64,000 bases of DNA from Aliterella atlantica CENA595 (lineage in GTDB: Bacteria > Cyanobacteriota > Cyanobacteriia > Cyanobacteriales > Chroococcidiopsidaceae). Positions 54,957 through 62,295 of the stretch are shown one piece after another. Position 1 is the stretch's first letter. The number at the start of each line of letters is the position of its first letter. The stretch covers positions 248,001 to 312,000 of the forward strand of contig NZ_JYON01000001.1 in assembly GCF_000952155.1 (NCBI RefSeq), in the 5' to 3' direction. A model generated the notes under the pieces. The model worked only from the letters and a program-made list of their open reading frames with translations. It had not been told where the DNA came from and did no database searches. A program made the position numbers and the translations under genes.

Positions 54957-56098
54957 TGCTTGATACTACTAAAAAAGTTTTAAAACCTTCAAATCACCCC
55001 CTAAACTCATATATCGAGCGGCTCAAAACTGGGGGTGCATTGCTGCCCGATACCAAGGAAAATGTATTAGAAGTTGTTGGCATCCTCAAAAGCTACGGTG
55101 TAGTGTTAGATGCTTACTACAAAAACCTAATATACATATCCGAACATCAATTTTTAGTATTTTTCCCCTTTTTCAAGTATTTCAACGGCGATGTTTCCCC
55201 GCAAAAACTGTTGCGCCACTGGTTCCACGACAGAATAAATTTTGAGTATGCCGAATACTGCATGAAAGGGATGTTGTGGCATGGCGGTGGGGGTTTGGAT
55301 GCTTATTTAGATACGCCTGAATTTGCCGAGAGGGCGGAGCAAGCAATTCAAGCTAGAACTAAGCGAAGTTTGTTACTCAAAAGCCTGCATCCCTTGTTTC
55401 CAGACTTTTTACCCGAACACATTAGGCAACTTGCTTATTACAGCGGATTGGGGCAGTTTTGGCGAGTAATGAGCGAAAACTTCCTGACATTATCCGATCT
55501 TTACGATCGCGGTAAGATTGTGTCTATTGCCGAAGTTGTCGAACATATTAAAGCAGGTTTGGTTGCAGCGGCAGGGATTCCGATTACTTACTCGGTTACT
55601 TTAAATAACAAAACTTATGACATCATTCCTAAATCTGCGGGCTTGACATTTTTGCCAGATGTAGCTGTACCTTACGTAGAAGCAGTCTTCTTTCGCGGTA
55701 CGCCCTTTTCGGGTACTGTTTCCTACAACGCCCAAGCGCATTACATTTCTCCAGATCAAAGTCGCTTTACTTATGGCGCTTTGTATGCAGATCCCTTGCC
55801 TATCGGTGGTGCAGGGATTCCCCCTACTTTGCTGATGCAGGATATGCGTCACTTTTTGCCAGAGTATTTACACGAGTTGTATCGTAACAGTCTGCGCGGA
55901 GAAGATGACTTGCGAGTAAAAATTTGCCAAACTTTCCAAAAATCAATGTTCTGCGTAACTACAGCAACAATTTTAGGACTAGCACCTCATCCGTTAGATT
56001 CTACCGATCCAGACCATATTCAAGCAAATCAAGCGTATTTAGAAAAGTGGATGGATCGTTTTGTAGATTCTCGCTTACACGACGTGCAAGTTGGGTAA
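54956..56098 (+). CDS. cupB: CO2 hydration protein CupB/CupA (ChpX/ChpY)
   Basis: 380 residues from ATG 54956. The peripheral subunit of NDH-1 that converts CO2 to bicarbonate on the cytosolic side of the thylakoid. Blocks LKTGGALLPDTKENVLEVVG, HWFHDRINFEYAEYCMKGMLWHGGGGLD and FRGTPFSGTVSYNAQAHYIS are characteristic. The length and the absence of a following cupS favour CupB of the constitutive system over CupA. Confidence 0.85.
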   Translation: MLDTTKKVLKPSNHPLNSYIERLKTGGALLPDTKENVLEVVGILKSYGVVLDAYYKNLIYISEHQFLVFFPFFKYFNGDVSPQKLLRHWFHDRINFEYAEYCMKGMLWHGGGGLDAYLDTPEFAERAEQAIQARTKRSLLLKSLHPLFPDFLPEHIRQLAYYSGLGQFWRVMSENFLTLSDLYDRGKIVSIAEVVEHIKAGLVAAAGIPITYSVTLNNKTYDIIPKSAGLTFLPDVAVPYVEAVFFRGTPFSGTVSYNAQAHYISPDQSRFTYGALYADPLPIGGAGIPPTLLMQDMRHFLPEYLHELYRNSLRGEDDLRVKICQTFQKSMFCVTTATILGLAPHPLDSTDPDHIQANQAYLEKWMDRFVDSRLHDVQVG

Positions 56099-56120
56099 AG
56101 CTTAATCAGTAACCATTTAT

Positions 56121-56154
56121 AACTGGTCACTGGTCACTGGTTACTGGTCACTGT
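56121..56154. repeat. ACTGGTC tandem repeat after the cup gene
   Basis: Four to five CACTGGT/TTACTGG units, same family as at 24781 and 34644. Confidence 0.75.
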
Positions 56155-56202
56155 TTTAAATGCGCTAATCTATTTCTATTGCACTGAGTAGGAAAGATGT
56201 AA

Positions 56203-57318
56203 ATGAACTGGTGGCAACGACTGAAAAAAAATCCCTTAGCCCGATTTGGCGCAATATTGCTACTGATATTTTATCTAGCGGTAATTGCAGCGGATTTTGT
56301 TGCCCCTTACGATCCTTACGACTCGCAAGCAAATGGTTCGCTTTTGCCACCAACACAAGTTTACTGGCGCAACCAAGCAGGGCAATTTGTAGGACCTCAC
56401 GTTTATCCTACAACTCAAGGGCAAACAGAATTAGCAACAGGCGATCGCAAATTAATTGTAGATCGCCAAAAACCTGCTGGCTTAAGTTTATTCGTTCAAG
56501 GTTCGCCTTACCAACTATTTAAGCTAAGTTTGCCTTTGCCGCCGACATTTGATGATGTGGAGATATTTAGCGGTATTCCCGCAAATTTGCATTTATTTGG
56601 CACGACAGGAGCAGCAAGGTTTAATTTATTAGGTACTGACGAACAAGGACGCGATCAATTTACGCGGTTGTTATTTGGTGGCAGGATTAGTCTGAGTATT
56701 GGTTTACTGGGAATTGCCATAACTTTTCCCTTGGGAATGATTGTCGGCGGTATTTCCGGCTACTTTGGCAAGTGGACAGATAGTATAATCATGCGCTTGG
56801 TAGAAGTGGTGATGACGATTCCTACTTTATATCTTTTAGTTGCCCTAGCTGCAGTTTTACCACCAGGATTAACCAGTAGCACAAAATTTGCCTTAATTGT
56901 CTTAATTACATCTTTTGTATCGTGGGCAGGGTTAGCGCGAGTAATTCGCGGACAAGTGCTATCAATTAAAGAGCGAGAATTTGTCCAAGCGGCAAAAGCT
57001 ATGGGTGGCGATTCATTTTACATTATCCTGCGACACGTTTTGCCTCAGACCGCAAGTTATATTATTATCTCGGCAACTTTAGCAGTACCTAGCTTTATCG
57101 TAGCGGAGTCGGTACTAAGTTTGATTGGGTTAGGGATTCAGCAGCCCGATCCTTCTTGGGGTAATATGCTCTCGCTAGCTACCAATGCTTCTATTTTGGT
57201 ACTGCAACCTTGGTTAGTATGGCCCCCAGCGTTACTGATTATTTTGACAGTATTAGCTTTTAATTTGTTGGGTGATGGTTTAAGGGATGCTTTAGATCCG
57301 CGTAGCGTCAGAAGGTAG
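56203..57318 (+). CDS. ABC transporter permease, DppC/OppC family
   Basis: A 371-residue permease of peptide/nickel-type importers. One N-terminal helix (FGAILLLIFYLAVIAADFV) is followed by about 110 residues outside the membrane, then the permease domain from NLLGTDEQGRDQFTRLLFGG, with the EAA loop EFVQAAKAMGGDSFYIILRH near residue 260. The long external insert is larger than in DppC and contains several Pro/Gly-rich turns. No partner ATPase, second permease or binding protein is adjacent. Confidence 0.88.
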   Translation: MNWWQRLKKNPLARFGAILLLIFYLAVIAADFVAPYDPYDSQANGSLLPPTQVYWRNQAGQFVGPHVYPTTQGQTELATGDRKLIVDRQKPAGLSLFVQGSPYQLFKLSLPLPPTFDDVEIFSGIPANLHLFGTTGAARFNLLGTDEQGRDQFTRLLFGGRISLSIGLLGIAITFPLGMIVGGISGYFGKWTDSIIMRLVEVVMTIPTLYLLVALAAVLPPGLTSSTKFALIVLITSFVSWAGLARVIRGQVLSIKEREFVQAAKAMGGDSFYIILRHVLPQTASYIIISATLAVPSFIVAESVLSLIGLGIQQPDPSWGNMLSLATNASILVLQPWLVWPPALLIILTVLAFNLLGDGLRDALDPRSVRR

Positions 57319-57330
57319 TTAGAGTTATTC

Positions 57331-58356
57331 ATGACAGTTGAAGATAAAGTCAAAGGAAGTCTATTCGGTCTTGCCTTCGGTGATGCTTACGGCGCACCGA
57401 CAGAGTTTATGTCTATTGATGAGATTATTAGTAGATGGTCTATTTACGGTCCGCTTGACCTAGAAGGCGATCCCGCTTGCGTGACTGACGATACCCAAAT
57501 GGCGATCGCTGTTGCTAATGCTTTAATCTCATGTAAAGCTAATTCGTTAACACCAGAATGCCTAGAGAGTGCTTTACGTCATTCCTTTATTGAGTGGCTC
57601 AACTCTCCTGACAACAATCGCGCTCCAGGTATGACTTGTCTAACAGCTTGCGAAGCACTAGAAGTAGGCAAACAATGGGTAGAGGCAACAGTCAAGAACT
57701 CAAAAGGTTGCGGCGCTAATATGCGCGTGACACCAGTGGGATTATTGCAGGTAAACGGTAGCAATTTAGCAGATGAAACTTGCGCTGCGATCGCTCAATT
57801 CCAAGCTGCACTCACACACGGGCATCCAACTGCTTTAGCCGCGTCTAACCTAACTGCTTGGGCAACAAAATATCTGCTGAACCAAAGCAATCTCAACACT
57901 TTTAGCAAAGATTTGCGCGAATACGCCATCTCACAACGGCACATTTATCACGCGCAATGGCTGGGTACTCTGTGGCAAAGACCAGCAGTAGAATCGTCTC
58001 AACAATTTATAGCTCGTGGTTGGGATGAAGTTTTAAATGTATTAGATCGGCTAGATGCAGCTTTACAATCTCCTGACTACGATGCAGATCCATGTTTAGC
58101 AACCGGAGCAGGTTGGGTAGCAGAGGAAGCATTAGTTACAGGACTACTGTGTTTTCTGTTGTACAGCGATCGCCCCAAAAAAGCATTGCAAAGAGCAGCA
58201 ACCACATCAGGAGACTCAGATTCAATCGCTTGTCTAACAGGAGCGTTCGCGGGAGCATATTTAGGCATGAGCGCTTGGTCAGAAGACTGGGTTTCCAGAA
58301 TCGAGTATCGAGAACAATTAGAGCGGCTAGCGATCGCCCTTACTAGCAGAAGTTGA
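57331..58356 (+). CDS. ADP-ribosylglycohydrolase family protein
   Basis: 341 residues of the DraG/ARH fold, which removes ADP-ribose from proteins or other acceptors using two Mg ions. Metal ligands can be placed in VTDDTQMAIAVA (about residue 50) and TSGDSDSIACLTGAFAGAYL (about residue 290). The N-terminal KGSLFGLAFGDAYGAPTEF is a family hallmark. No ADP-ribosyltransferase gene is adjacent, so the target is unknown. It begins 12 bp after the ABC permease. Confidence 0.9.
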   Translation: MTVEDKVKGSLFGLAFGDAYGAPTEFMSIDEIISRWSIYGPLDLEGDPACVTDDTQMAIAVANALISCKANSLTPECLESALRHSFIEWLNSPDNNRAPGMTCLTACEALEVGKQWVEATVKNSKGCGANMRVTPVGLLQVNGSNLADETCAAIAQFQAALTHGHPTALAASNLTAWATKYLLNQSNLNTFSKDLREYAISQRHIYHAQWLGTLWQRPAVESSQQFIARGWDEVLNVLDRLDAALQSPDYDADPCLATGAGWVAEEALVTGLLCFLLYSDRPKKALQRAATTSGDSDSIACLTGAFAGAYLGMSAWSEDWVSRIEYREQLERLAIALTSRS

Positions 58357-58434
58357 CGATTTTCAAGAATGCGATCTCGTTAATTAAAGCACTAGCAAAA
58401 TACAATTAAAAGAAAGACAGCTTTAGGCAAGAAA

Positions 58435-58683
58435 ATGCTGATGTCGTTGCAAGAAGTGCAAAAGCAGGCATTACAACTACCAATTGGCGATCGCTGGCGT
58501 TTGGTTGAGTCTGTACTAACATCGATTCAACAAGAAACGCGATCGGCTAATTCTTTAGATGCAACCGTAAAACCTTTAACAGACCTCGATCCTTGGACTC
58601 AAAGTTTACTCGGTGCAATTCAGGTAGGAACCAAAGATTCCACAGAATCATATGTGGATTATTTAGAGGAGAAATATAGTTGA
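58435..58683 (+). CDS. Antitoxin-like protein, partner of a broken PIN toxin
   Basis: 82 residues (80 if the second ATG at 58441 is used): MSLQEVQKQALQLPIGDRWR and an acidic tail with YVDYLEEKYS. The L-P-x-x-D-R-W-R-L-V-E-S block is common in cyanobacterial antitoxins. Its stop overlaps the start of a PIN frame (TTGA), the usual coupled arrangement, but that toxin is truncated. Confidence 0.75.
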   Translation: MLMSLQEVQKQALQLPIGDRWRLVESVLTSIQQETRSANSLDATVKPLTDLDPWTQSLLGAIQVGTKDSTESYVDYLEEKYS

Positions 58684-58781
58684 AGCGGGTGTTGTTTGAC
58701 AGCAATGTGTTGCTAGATGTTTTGGCACAACGTCAACCATTCATTAAAGATAGTGTTTATAAGCAATGTCAACTGAGATAG
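58680..58781 (+). pseudogene. Truncated PIN-domain toxin (VapC) remnant
   Basis: The frame from TTG 58680 reads KRVLFDSNVLLDVLAQRQPF, the PIN N-terminus with the first catalytic aspartate, and then runs into unrelated sequence and stops after 33 codons. The remaining catalytic residues are missing. The break coincides with the start of the next gene (ATG 58766), consistent with a deletion joining the two. Confidence 0.8.
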
Positions 58782-59470
58782 AAGTAGTTAAAGCCAGTAT
58801 TTTCAAATATTTATCTCATCTTCACGATGCTGATTACCTGGGTGCGATCGCTACTTCCATGCCGTTATCGAAATTTTGCAATATAGTTAGTTTACTTCTC
58901 CAGTCTGGGGATAACGAGACTGTCGGTTTAACTATGCTTTTCATTACAGACTTGGTAATGGCTGGTTCTCATCATCCGCAATGTGCAGAATTTGGGGAGC
59001 AATACCCAAACTCTCTAGTTGTTAAAACACTTGAGCAAATGGTTTTTTCTCTAAACCACTATATTTGTACTCAATCCGTTTACACTTTAGGGAAAACTTG
59101 TAGTTACAATAGCGTTGATGCCATCAATCAAGCTTTTTTTAAGCTGCGAGATATTGCTCCTTTTGCACTACCTAGATTAATGGGAGAGATGGGATGGCTT
59201 GGAGCCGATAACTTTTGGGAACTGCTTGAATCAATGATATCTAGCCCAGTTTATGCAACTCGTTGGGCAGTTCTAGACATCTTACATGAATTTAATGGCG
59301 ACCAACCGACAGAAGAAGATGAACTATATCAGCATAAATGCAAATTAGTCGAGGAGTTGCGCCAAGACTCAAATATTTACGTGCGTTTAGAGGCTGAGTA
59401 TGAGTACCAACTACTAAAGTTTCGCAGTAAGAGTTACGAATTACCGAAAGCAGAGCGTAGAAAGCAGTGA
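58766..59470 (+). CDS. Hypothetical helical protein, possibly HEAT-like
   Basis: 234 residues, predicted mostly alpha-helical. Successive helix pairs such as VKTLEQMVFSLNHYICTQSV, YTLGKTCSYNSVDAINQAF and ATRWAVLDILHEFNGDQPTE resemble HEAT/armadillo repeats; there is no catalytic motif. The basic C-terminus ends AERRKQ. The start overlaps the broken toxin frame, so the original upstream context may be lost. It is followed by a coupled 47-codon frame. I do not recognise the family. Confidence 0.65.
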   Translation: MSTEIEVVKASIFKYLSHLHDADYLGAIATSMPLSKFCNIVSLLLQSGDNETVGLTMLFITDLVMAGSHHPQCAEFGEQYPNSLVVKTLEQMVFSLNHYICTQSVYTLGKTCSYNSVDAINQAFFKLRDIAPFALPRLMGEMGWLGADNFWELLESMISSPVYATRWAVLDILHEFNGDQPTEEDELYQHKCKLVEELRQDSNIYVRLEAEYEYQLLKFRSKSYELPKAERRKQ

Positions 59471-59610
59471 AAGAATTTGCAACTTCAATACCAACCACGT
59501 ACTGCTTTGCAGCGATTTCATCTAAGTTTTTAAACACTTTAAACAATAAGGGACAAAAAGAGTATTCCATATCCGAGCTTGAATCATTTATTGATTCACT
59601 ACTTGAGTAA
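59467..59610 (+). CDS. Small ORF, 47 residues, coupled to the preceding gene
   Basis: GTG 59467 overlaps the TGA of the HEAT-like gene (GTGA). The frame reads MKEFATSIPTTYCFAAISSK to start and ends SISELESFIDSLLE. It has a plausible amphipathic, acidic C-terminal helix. No homology is recognised; the overlap is the main support. Confidence 0.45.
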   Translation: MKEFATSIPTTYCFAAISSKFLNTLNNKGQKEYSISELESFIDSLLE

Positions 59611-59691
59611 ACTGTAAGTTGTAGATACATCTCTACTTGTTGAACGTTAAATGCTGAATAAGCCTTATGTTGATTATGATATTTCAGATAT

Positions 59692-60006
59692 TTATCCAAC
59701 TTCCGCTATAACTTTACCTATGTCTTGAGGAGTTGCGCCTGTTGCTAGCATTGCTCGGATTAATAACTCAATCGAAACTGAAGCATCGCCATTTTCTGCA
59801 TTAGCAATACGTGGTTGGCTAGACTGAATTTTCTTTGCTAGTTCAACTTGGGTCATTAATTTTTGTCGTCTTGCTTTTAAGCTGCGACTAAGAGCTAATT
59901 TGATTTCAATCAGGATGTTTTCTTCTGGCGTTAACTCTAGAAATTCTGAAACTGTACCTATATTCCAGCCTTTTGCTTCTAAACGTTCTTTTTTCAATCT
60001 GTCCAT
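59692..60006 (-). CDS. higA: HigA-type antitoxin, XRE-family HTH
   Basis: 104 residues. The C-terminal half has a Cro/C1-type helix-turn-helix: MTQVELAKKIQSSQPRIANA, then SVSIELLIRAMLATG. It follows the toxin gene with 2 bp between them, the toxin-first order typical of higBA. It likely represses the operon by binding the palindrome at 60358-60377. Confidence 0.88.
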   Translation of the reverse strand: MDRLKKERLEAKGWNIGTVSEFLELTPEENILIEIKLALSRSLKARRQKLMTQVELAKKIQSSQPRIANAENGDASVSIELLIRAMLATGATPQDIGKVIAEVG

Positions 60007-60008
60007 AA

Positions 60009-60350
60009 CTAATCCTGTATATCTTTATCGTACTTACTCAATCGCTTTTTACAGTTTTCAATAACTTGAGTAGGTGTTGTTCGTGTAGTCTTATCAAACA
60101 CATCAAGAATTAAAATGGCATCGCTATCGATTCGATAAACAATTCGCCAATTTTTATCCACATCTCGGATTCGTAATTCATGACAATGCGCTCCTACACT
60201 TGGCATTGGTCGTGAGTGGGGTAATTCTAGGTTATCGCCTTGCTGTAAGCGTCTCAGCAGAAAACCTGCTTCAATACGCGCTTCCTGGCTAAAAGGTGGA
60301 GTTTTGACCTCACCACGTAACCAAATCAAGGGTTTATCATCTTTGTCCAT
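60009..60350 (-). CDS. higB: RelE/HigB-type toxin (phage Gp49-like)
   Basis: 113 residues with the RelE-like beta-sheet core: EAGFLLRRLQQGDNLELPHS, HELRIRDVDKNWRIVYRID and ILILDVFDKTTRTTP. The family cleaves mRNA on the ribosome. No frame damage is visible. It is the first gene of the higBA unit. Confidence 0.88.
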   Translation of the reverse strand: MDKDDKPLIWLRGEVKTPPFSQEARIEAGFLLRRLQQGDNLELPHSRPMPSVGAHCHELRIRDVDKNWRIVYRIDSDAILILDVFDKTTRTTPTQVIENCKKRLSKYDKDIQD

Positions 60351-60357
60351 ACTTCTT

Positions 60358-60377
60358 TTATATCATATCTGATATAA
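60358..60377 (-). promoter_or_regulatory. higBA operator/promoter palindrome
   Basis: TTATATCA, 4 nt, TGATATAA: a perfect 8-bp inverted repeat 8 bp upstream of the higB start codon. It contains TATA-like -10 sequence and is the likely HigA binding site. Confidence 0.65.
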
Positions 60378-60484
60378 TAAAGTTGCATTAGTGTACTGAA
60401 GTTTAAATGTAGGAAAAAATCAGAAGATTATGATGTTGAGGTGGCTATGAGAACATAAAGAAGTCACCCATTTTTCTCTGTCTT

Positions 60485-60691
60485 ATGACTACAGCAGATT
60501 TATTTCCAAGGCTGAGAGAATTACCTCGTGCAGAAAAATTGAAAGTTATGCAATTTCTAATTGCGGAGTTAGCGAAAGAGGAAGAACCAACCCTCCAAGC
60601 TGGAGCAACGTAATCCCTTTGGTCGCCCCTCAATTCTCATCGAGCAGCGCACAAGCTTAGTCAACTCCTAAAATCGGATCGAAACGTTTAA
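60485..60691 (+). pseudogene. Small cyanobacterial protein gene broken by an in-frame TAA
   Basis: ATG 60485 opens MTTADLFPRLRELPRAEKLK and continues to GAT, where TAA (60611-60613) interrupts. The same frame then continues SLWSPLNSHRAAHKLSQLLK and ends at TAA 60689. From memory, related small cyanobacterial proteins carry Y-P-x-W-S-P-Y-N-S-H-x-A-A-H-K-L here. A tyrosine codon has thus probably become TAA. The upper half might still be translated (42 residues). Confidence 0.7.
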
Positions 60692-60794
60692 CCGACAAGT
60701 TTGAAGGTTGCTATGACTAAAATACAAGCCCTATGCTCAGAATTCACTATGAGCGATCGCTATCAAACTATAGTTGACGCTGAAATCGAACATT

Positions 60795-60914
60795 AGACCT
60801 CTTGCGCGAATCAAAGAAAGCCCCCTAAATCCCCCAACTTTGGGGGACTTTAAATCCGGTTCCCCCCAAAATTGGGGGGCTAGGGGGGCAAAAGATTATT
60901 CACGCAGGAGGTCT
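60795..60914. mobile_element. MITE-like element, about 120 bp
   Basis: The ends are imperfect inverted repeats: AGACCTCTTGCGCGAATC (60795-60812, approx.) and, reversed at 60914, AGACCTCCTGCGTGAATA. The inside is C/G-run palindromes (GCCCCCTAAATCCCCCAA with GGGGGACTTT; CCCCCCAAAATTGGGGGG). It has no coding capacity. The right end covers the last codons and stop of the neighbouring gene. Confidence 0.7.
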
Positions 60915-61325
60915 ATTCATCAAAATTCGTAAATCTTCTTTCTTGTTGACACTGGGTGGTTGCAGACGATTCAAATCAATCCCTAGTTCTTGCTCATCTT
61001 CAGTGTCTAAACTTTCAAATCGACCATACTCATCTTCCATCAGTTCAATCGCCGCCGCTGCTTCATCCTCGCAATAGATAGTTCTTCCATCCGAATCAAA
61101 AACTTCAGCCTGTAAATCATCAAATACTTGCAGCCGCGCCCATAATACATCTACAAATTCTCCACTCAGGCTGACCGTCCAATCTAGCCACCATTCCTCT
61201 TTCATCAACGATCTTACTTTTTTAGCATTGACAAGATTTGCTGCAATCAACTGAAGTTCTTGGCGAAGTTCAGGCAAGCGATAATGATCGCCCTCGCATT
61301 CATTAAATGGGGAGTTCAGTGTCAA
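60900..61325 (-). CDS. Hypothetical acidic protein with C-terminus altered by a MITE-like element
   Basis: 141 residues, strongly acidic (FESLDTEDEQELGIDLN), with WWLDWTVSLSGEFVDVLWAR as the most ordered part. Function unknown. The last four residues (RPPA) and the TGA are encoded by the inserted element, so the original C-terminus is probably lost. It starts 17 bp downstream of tsaB on the same strand. Confidence 0.6.
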   Translation of the reverse strand: MTLNSPFNECEGDHYRLPELRQELQLIAANLVNAKKVRSLMKEEWWLDWTVSLSGEFVDVLWARLQVFDDLQAEVFDSDGRTIYCEDEAAAAIELMEDEYGRFESLDTEDEQELGIDLNRLQPPSVNKKEDLRILMNRPPA

Positions 61326-61342
61326 CGTAACAGCCGATCTTC

Positions 61343-61972
61343 TTACAACTCAACTGGGTGTTGTCCGTAGAAGGGTAATGCTTCTGTCCATGTAGGAAGT
61401 TTACCTTGTTGCCAATTTAAATATGCAAGCTCTAAAACGCTGGTGACTGTTTTACCTAACCCACTTTCAGGTTGGATTAATTTATAAGGTGTATGCCAAA
61501 TTTCTAAGGTATTTTGCCATGCGTCTATTGTCATTACGCTGTCTGGCAACAATGGAGTTACGCTATTACCAGCAGTAACTTGGTAAATTGCTGCATATAC
61601 ACGATCGCTTTGTGCTGGTAGTTGAATTGCTAGTATTTCTGCTTGGCTTTTTTCTGAGTGGGCGATCGCTTCTAAACTAGATATAGCAAATAAAGGTACA
61701 TCCAACTGTTGCGCCAATGTCCTCGCTGTAACTACCCCCATCCGAGTGCTAGTATAGCTTCCAGGACCTTTAGCTACAGCAATAAAGGCTAAATCTGCCC
61801 AAGTTTGGGGCTGGAGAAATGCTGCTAAATGATAGTGTAAATGAGTAGAAAGCGATCGCCCTAAACCCCATACCTGAGAACGCGAGTCACCCGCGAAGTT
61901 GCTCAGTGCTAAACCAAGTTCTGGGCTAGTAGTATGTAGGGCAAGAGCGTATTTATTTGTCAAATTCTCCAT
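61343..61972 (-). CDS. tsaB: tRNA threonylcarbamoyladenosine biosynthesis protein TsaB
   Basis: 209 residues of the ASKHA fold. It partners with TsaD and TsaE to make t6A37 in tRNA. Blocks: ALALHTTSPELGLAL at the N-terminus, VAKGPGSYTSTRMGVVTART and a hydrophobic LFAISSLEAIAHS strand. The zinc histidines of TsaD are absent, as expected of TsaB. Confidence 0.9.
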   Translation of the reverse strand: MENLTNKYALALHTTSPELGLALSNFAGDSRSQVWGLGRSLSTHLHYHLAAFLQPQTWADLAFIAVAKGPGSYTSTRMGVVTARTLAQQLDVPLFAISSLEAIAHSEKSQAEILAIQLPAQSDRVYAAIYQVTAGNSVTPLLPDSVMTIDAWQNTLEIWHTPYKLIQPESGLGKTVTSVLELAYLNWQQGKLPTWTEALPFYGQHPVEL

Positions 61973-61983
61973 ACCCTCTTACT

Positions 61984-62232
61984 TCATGTTGGCACTAATT
62001 CGCCTGGGCGTAATTTTGCCCATTTGCCATTTTCTTGCTTAAAACTCAAGCAACCAACAACATCCCACTCCATTTGAATTTCATCTTCAGTTGTGCGGAT
62101 GTTCACATTGATTGATGGTTCGTTTGGTTCAAAATCAGGTGTTTCGCTCAGGTGCGGCTGTTGGTGCTGGTGTTCTACTGCATTGTAGGTGATGCAGCGA
62201 TCTACATAATGGCAGTTTACGCAAATACACAT
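61984..62232 (-). CDS. ycf34: Ycf34 family protein
   Basis: 82 residues, starting MCICVNCHYVDRCITYNAVE and ending RPGELVPT. Cysteines in C-I-C-x-x-C and C-x-x-Y are conserved; the Synechocystis member binds an iron-sulfur cluster and affects photosynthetic electron transport. It is also encoded in some algal plastids. It lies upstream of tsaB with 11 bp between. Confidence 0.93.
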   Translation of the reverse strand: MCICVNCHYVDRCITYNAVEHQHQQPHLSETPDFEPNEPSINVNIRTTEDEIQMEWDVVGCLSFKQENGKWAKLRPGELVPT

Positions 62233-62295
62233 AAATCTGTCTCCAAAGGCTTTTCTGCTAATCTAGCTCAATTGACAGTTAGTTGATGGCTATTT

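Noticed and set aside
57331..58683. DarTG-like ADP-ribosylation toxin system
   Set aside because: The protein is a DraG-type hydrolase rather than a macrodomain DarG, and no DarT-like transferase is adjacent.
59292..59699. 135-codon minus-strand ORF
   Set aside because: Antisense to the HEAT-like gene and the coupled small ORF, no family features; probable shadow.
60713..60799. Short plus-strand frame starting MTKIQALCSEF
   Set aside because: Under 30 codons, no ribosome site, ends in the MITE-like element.
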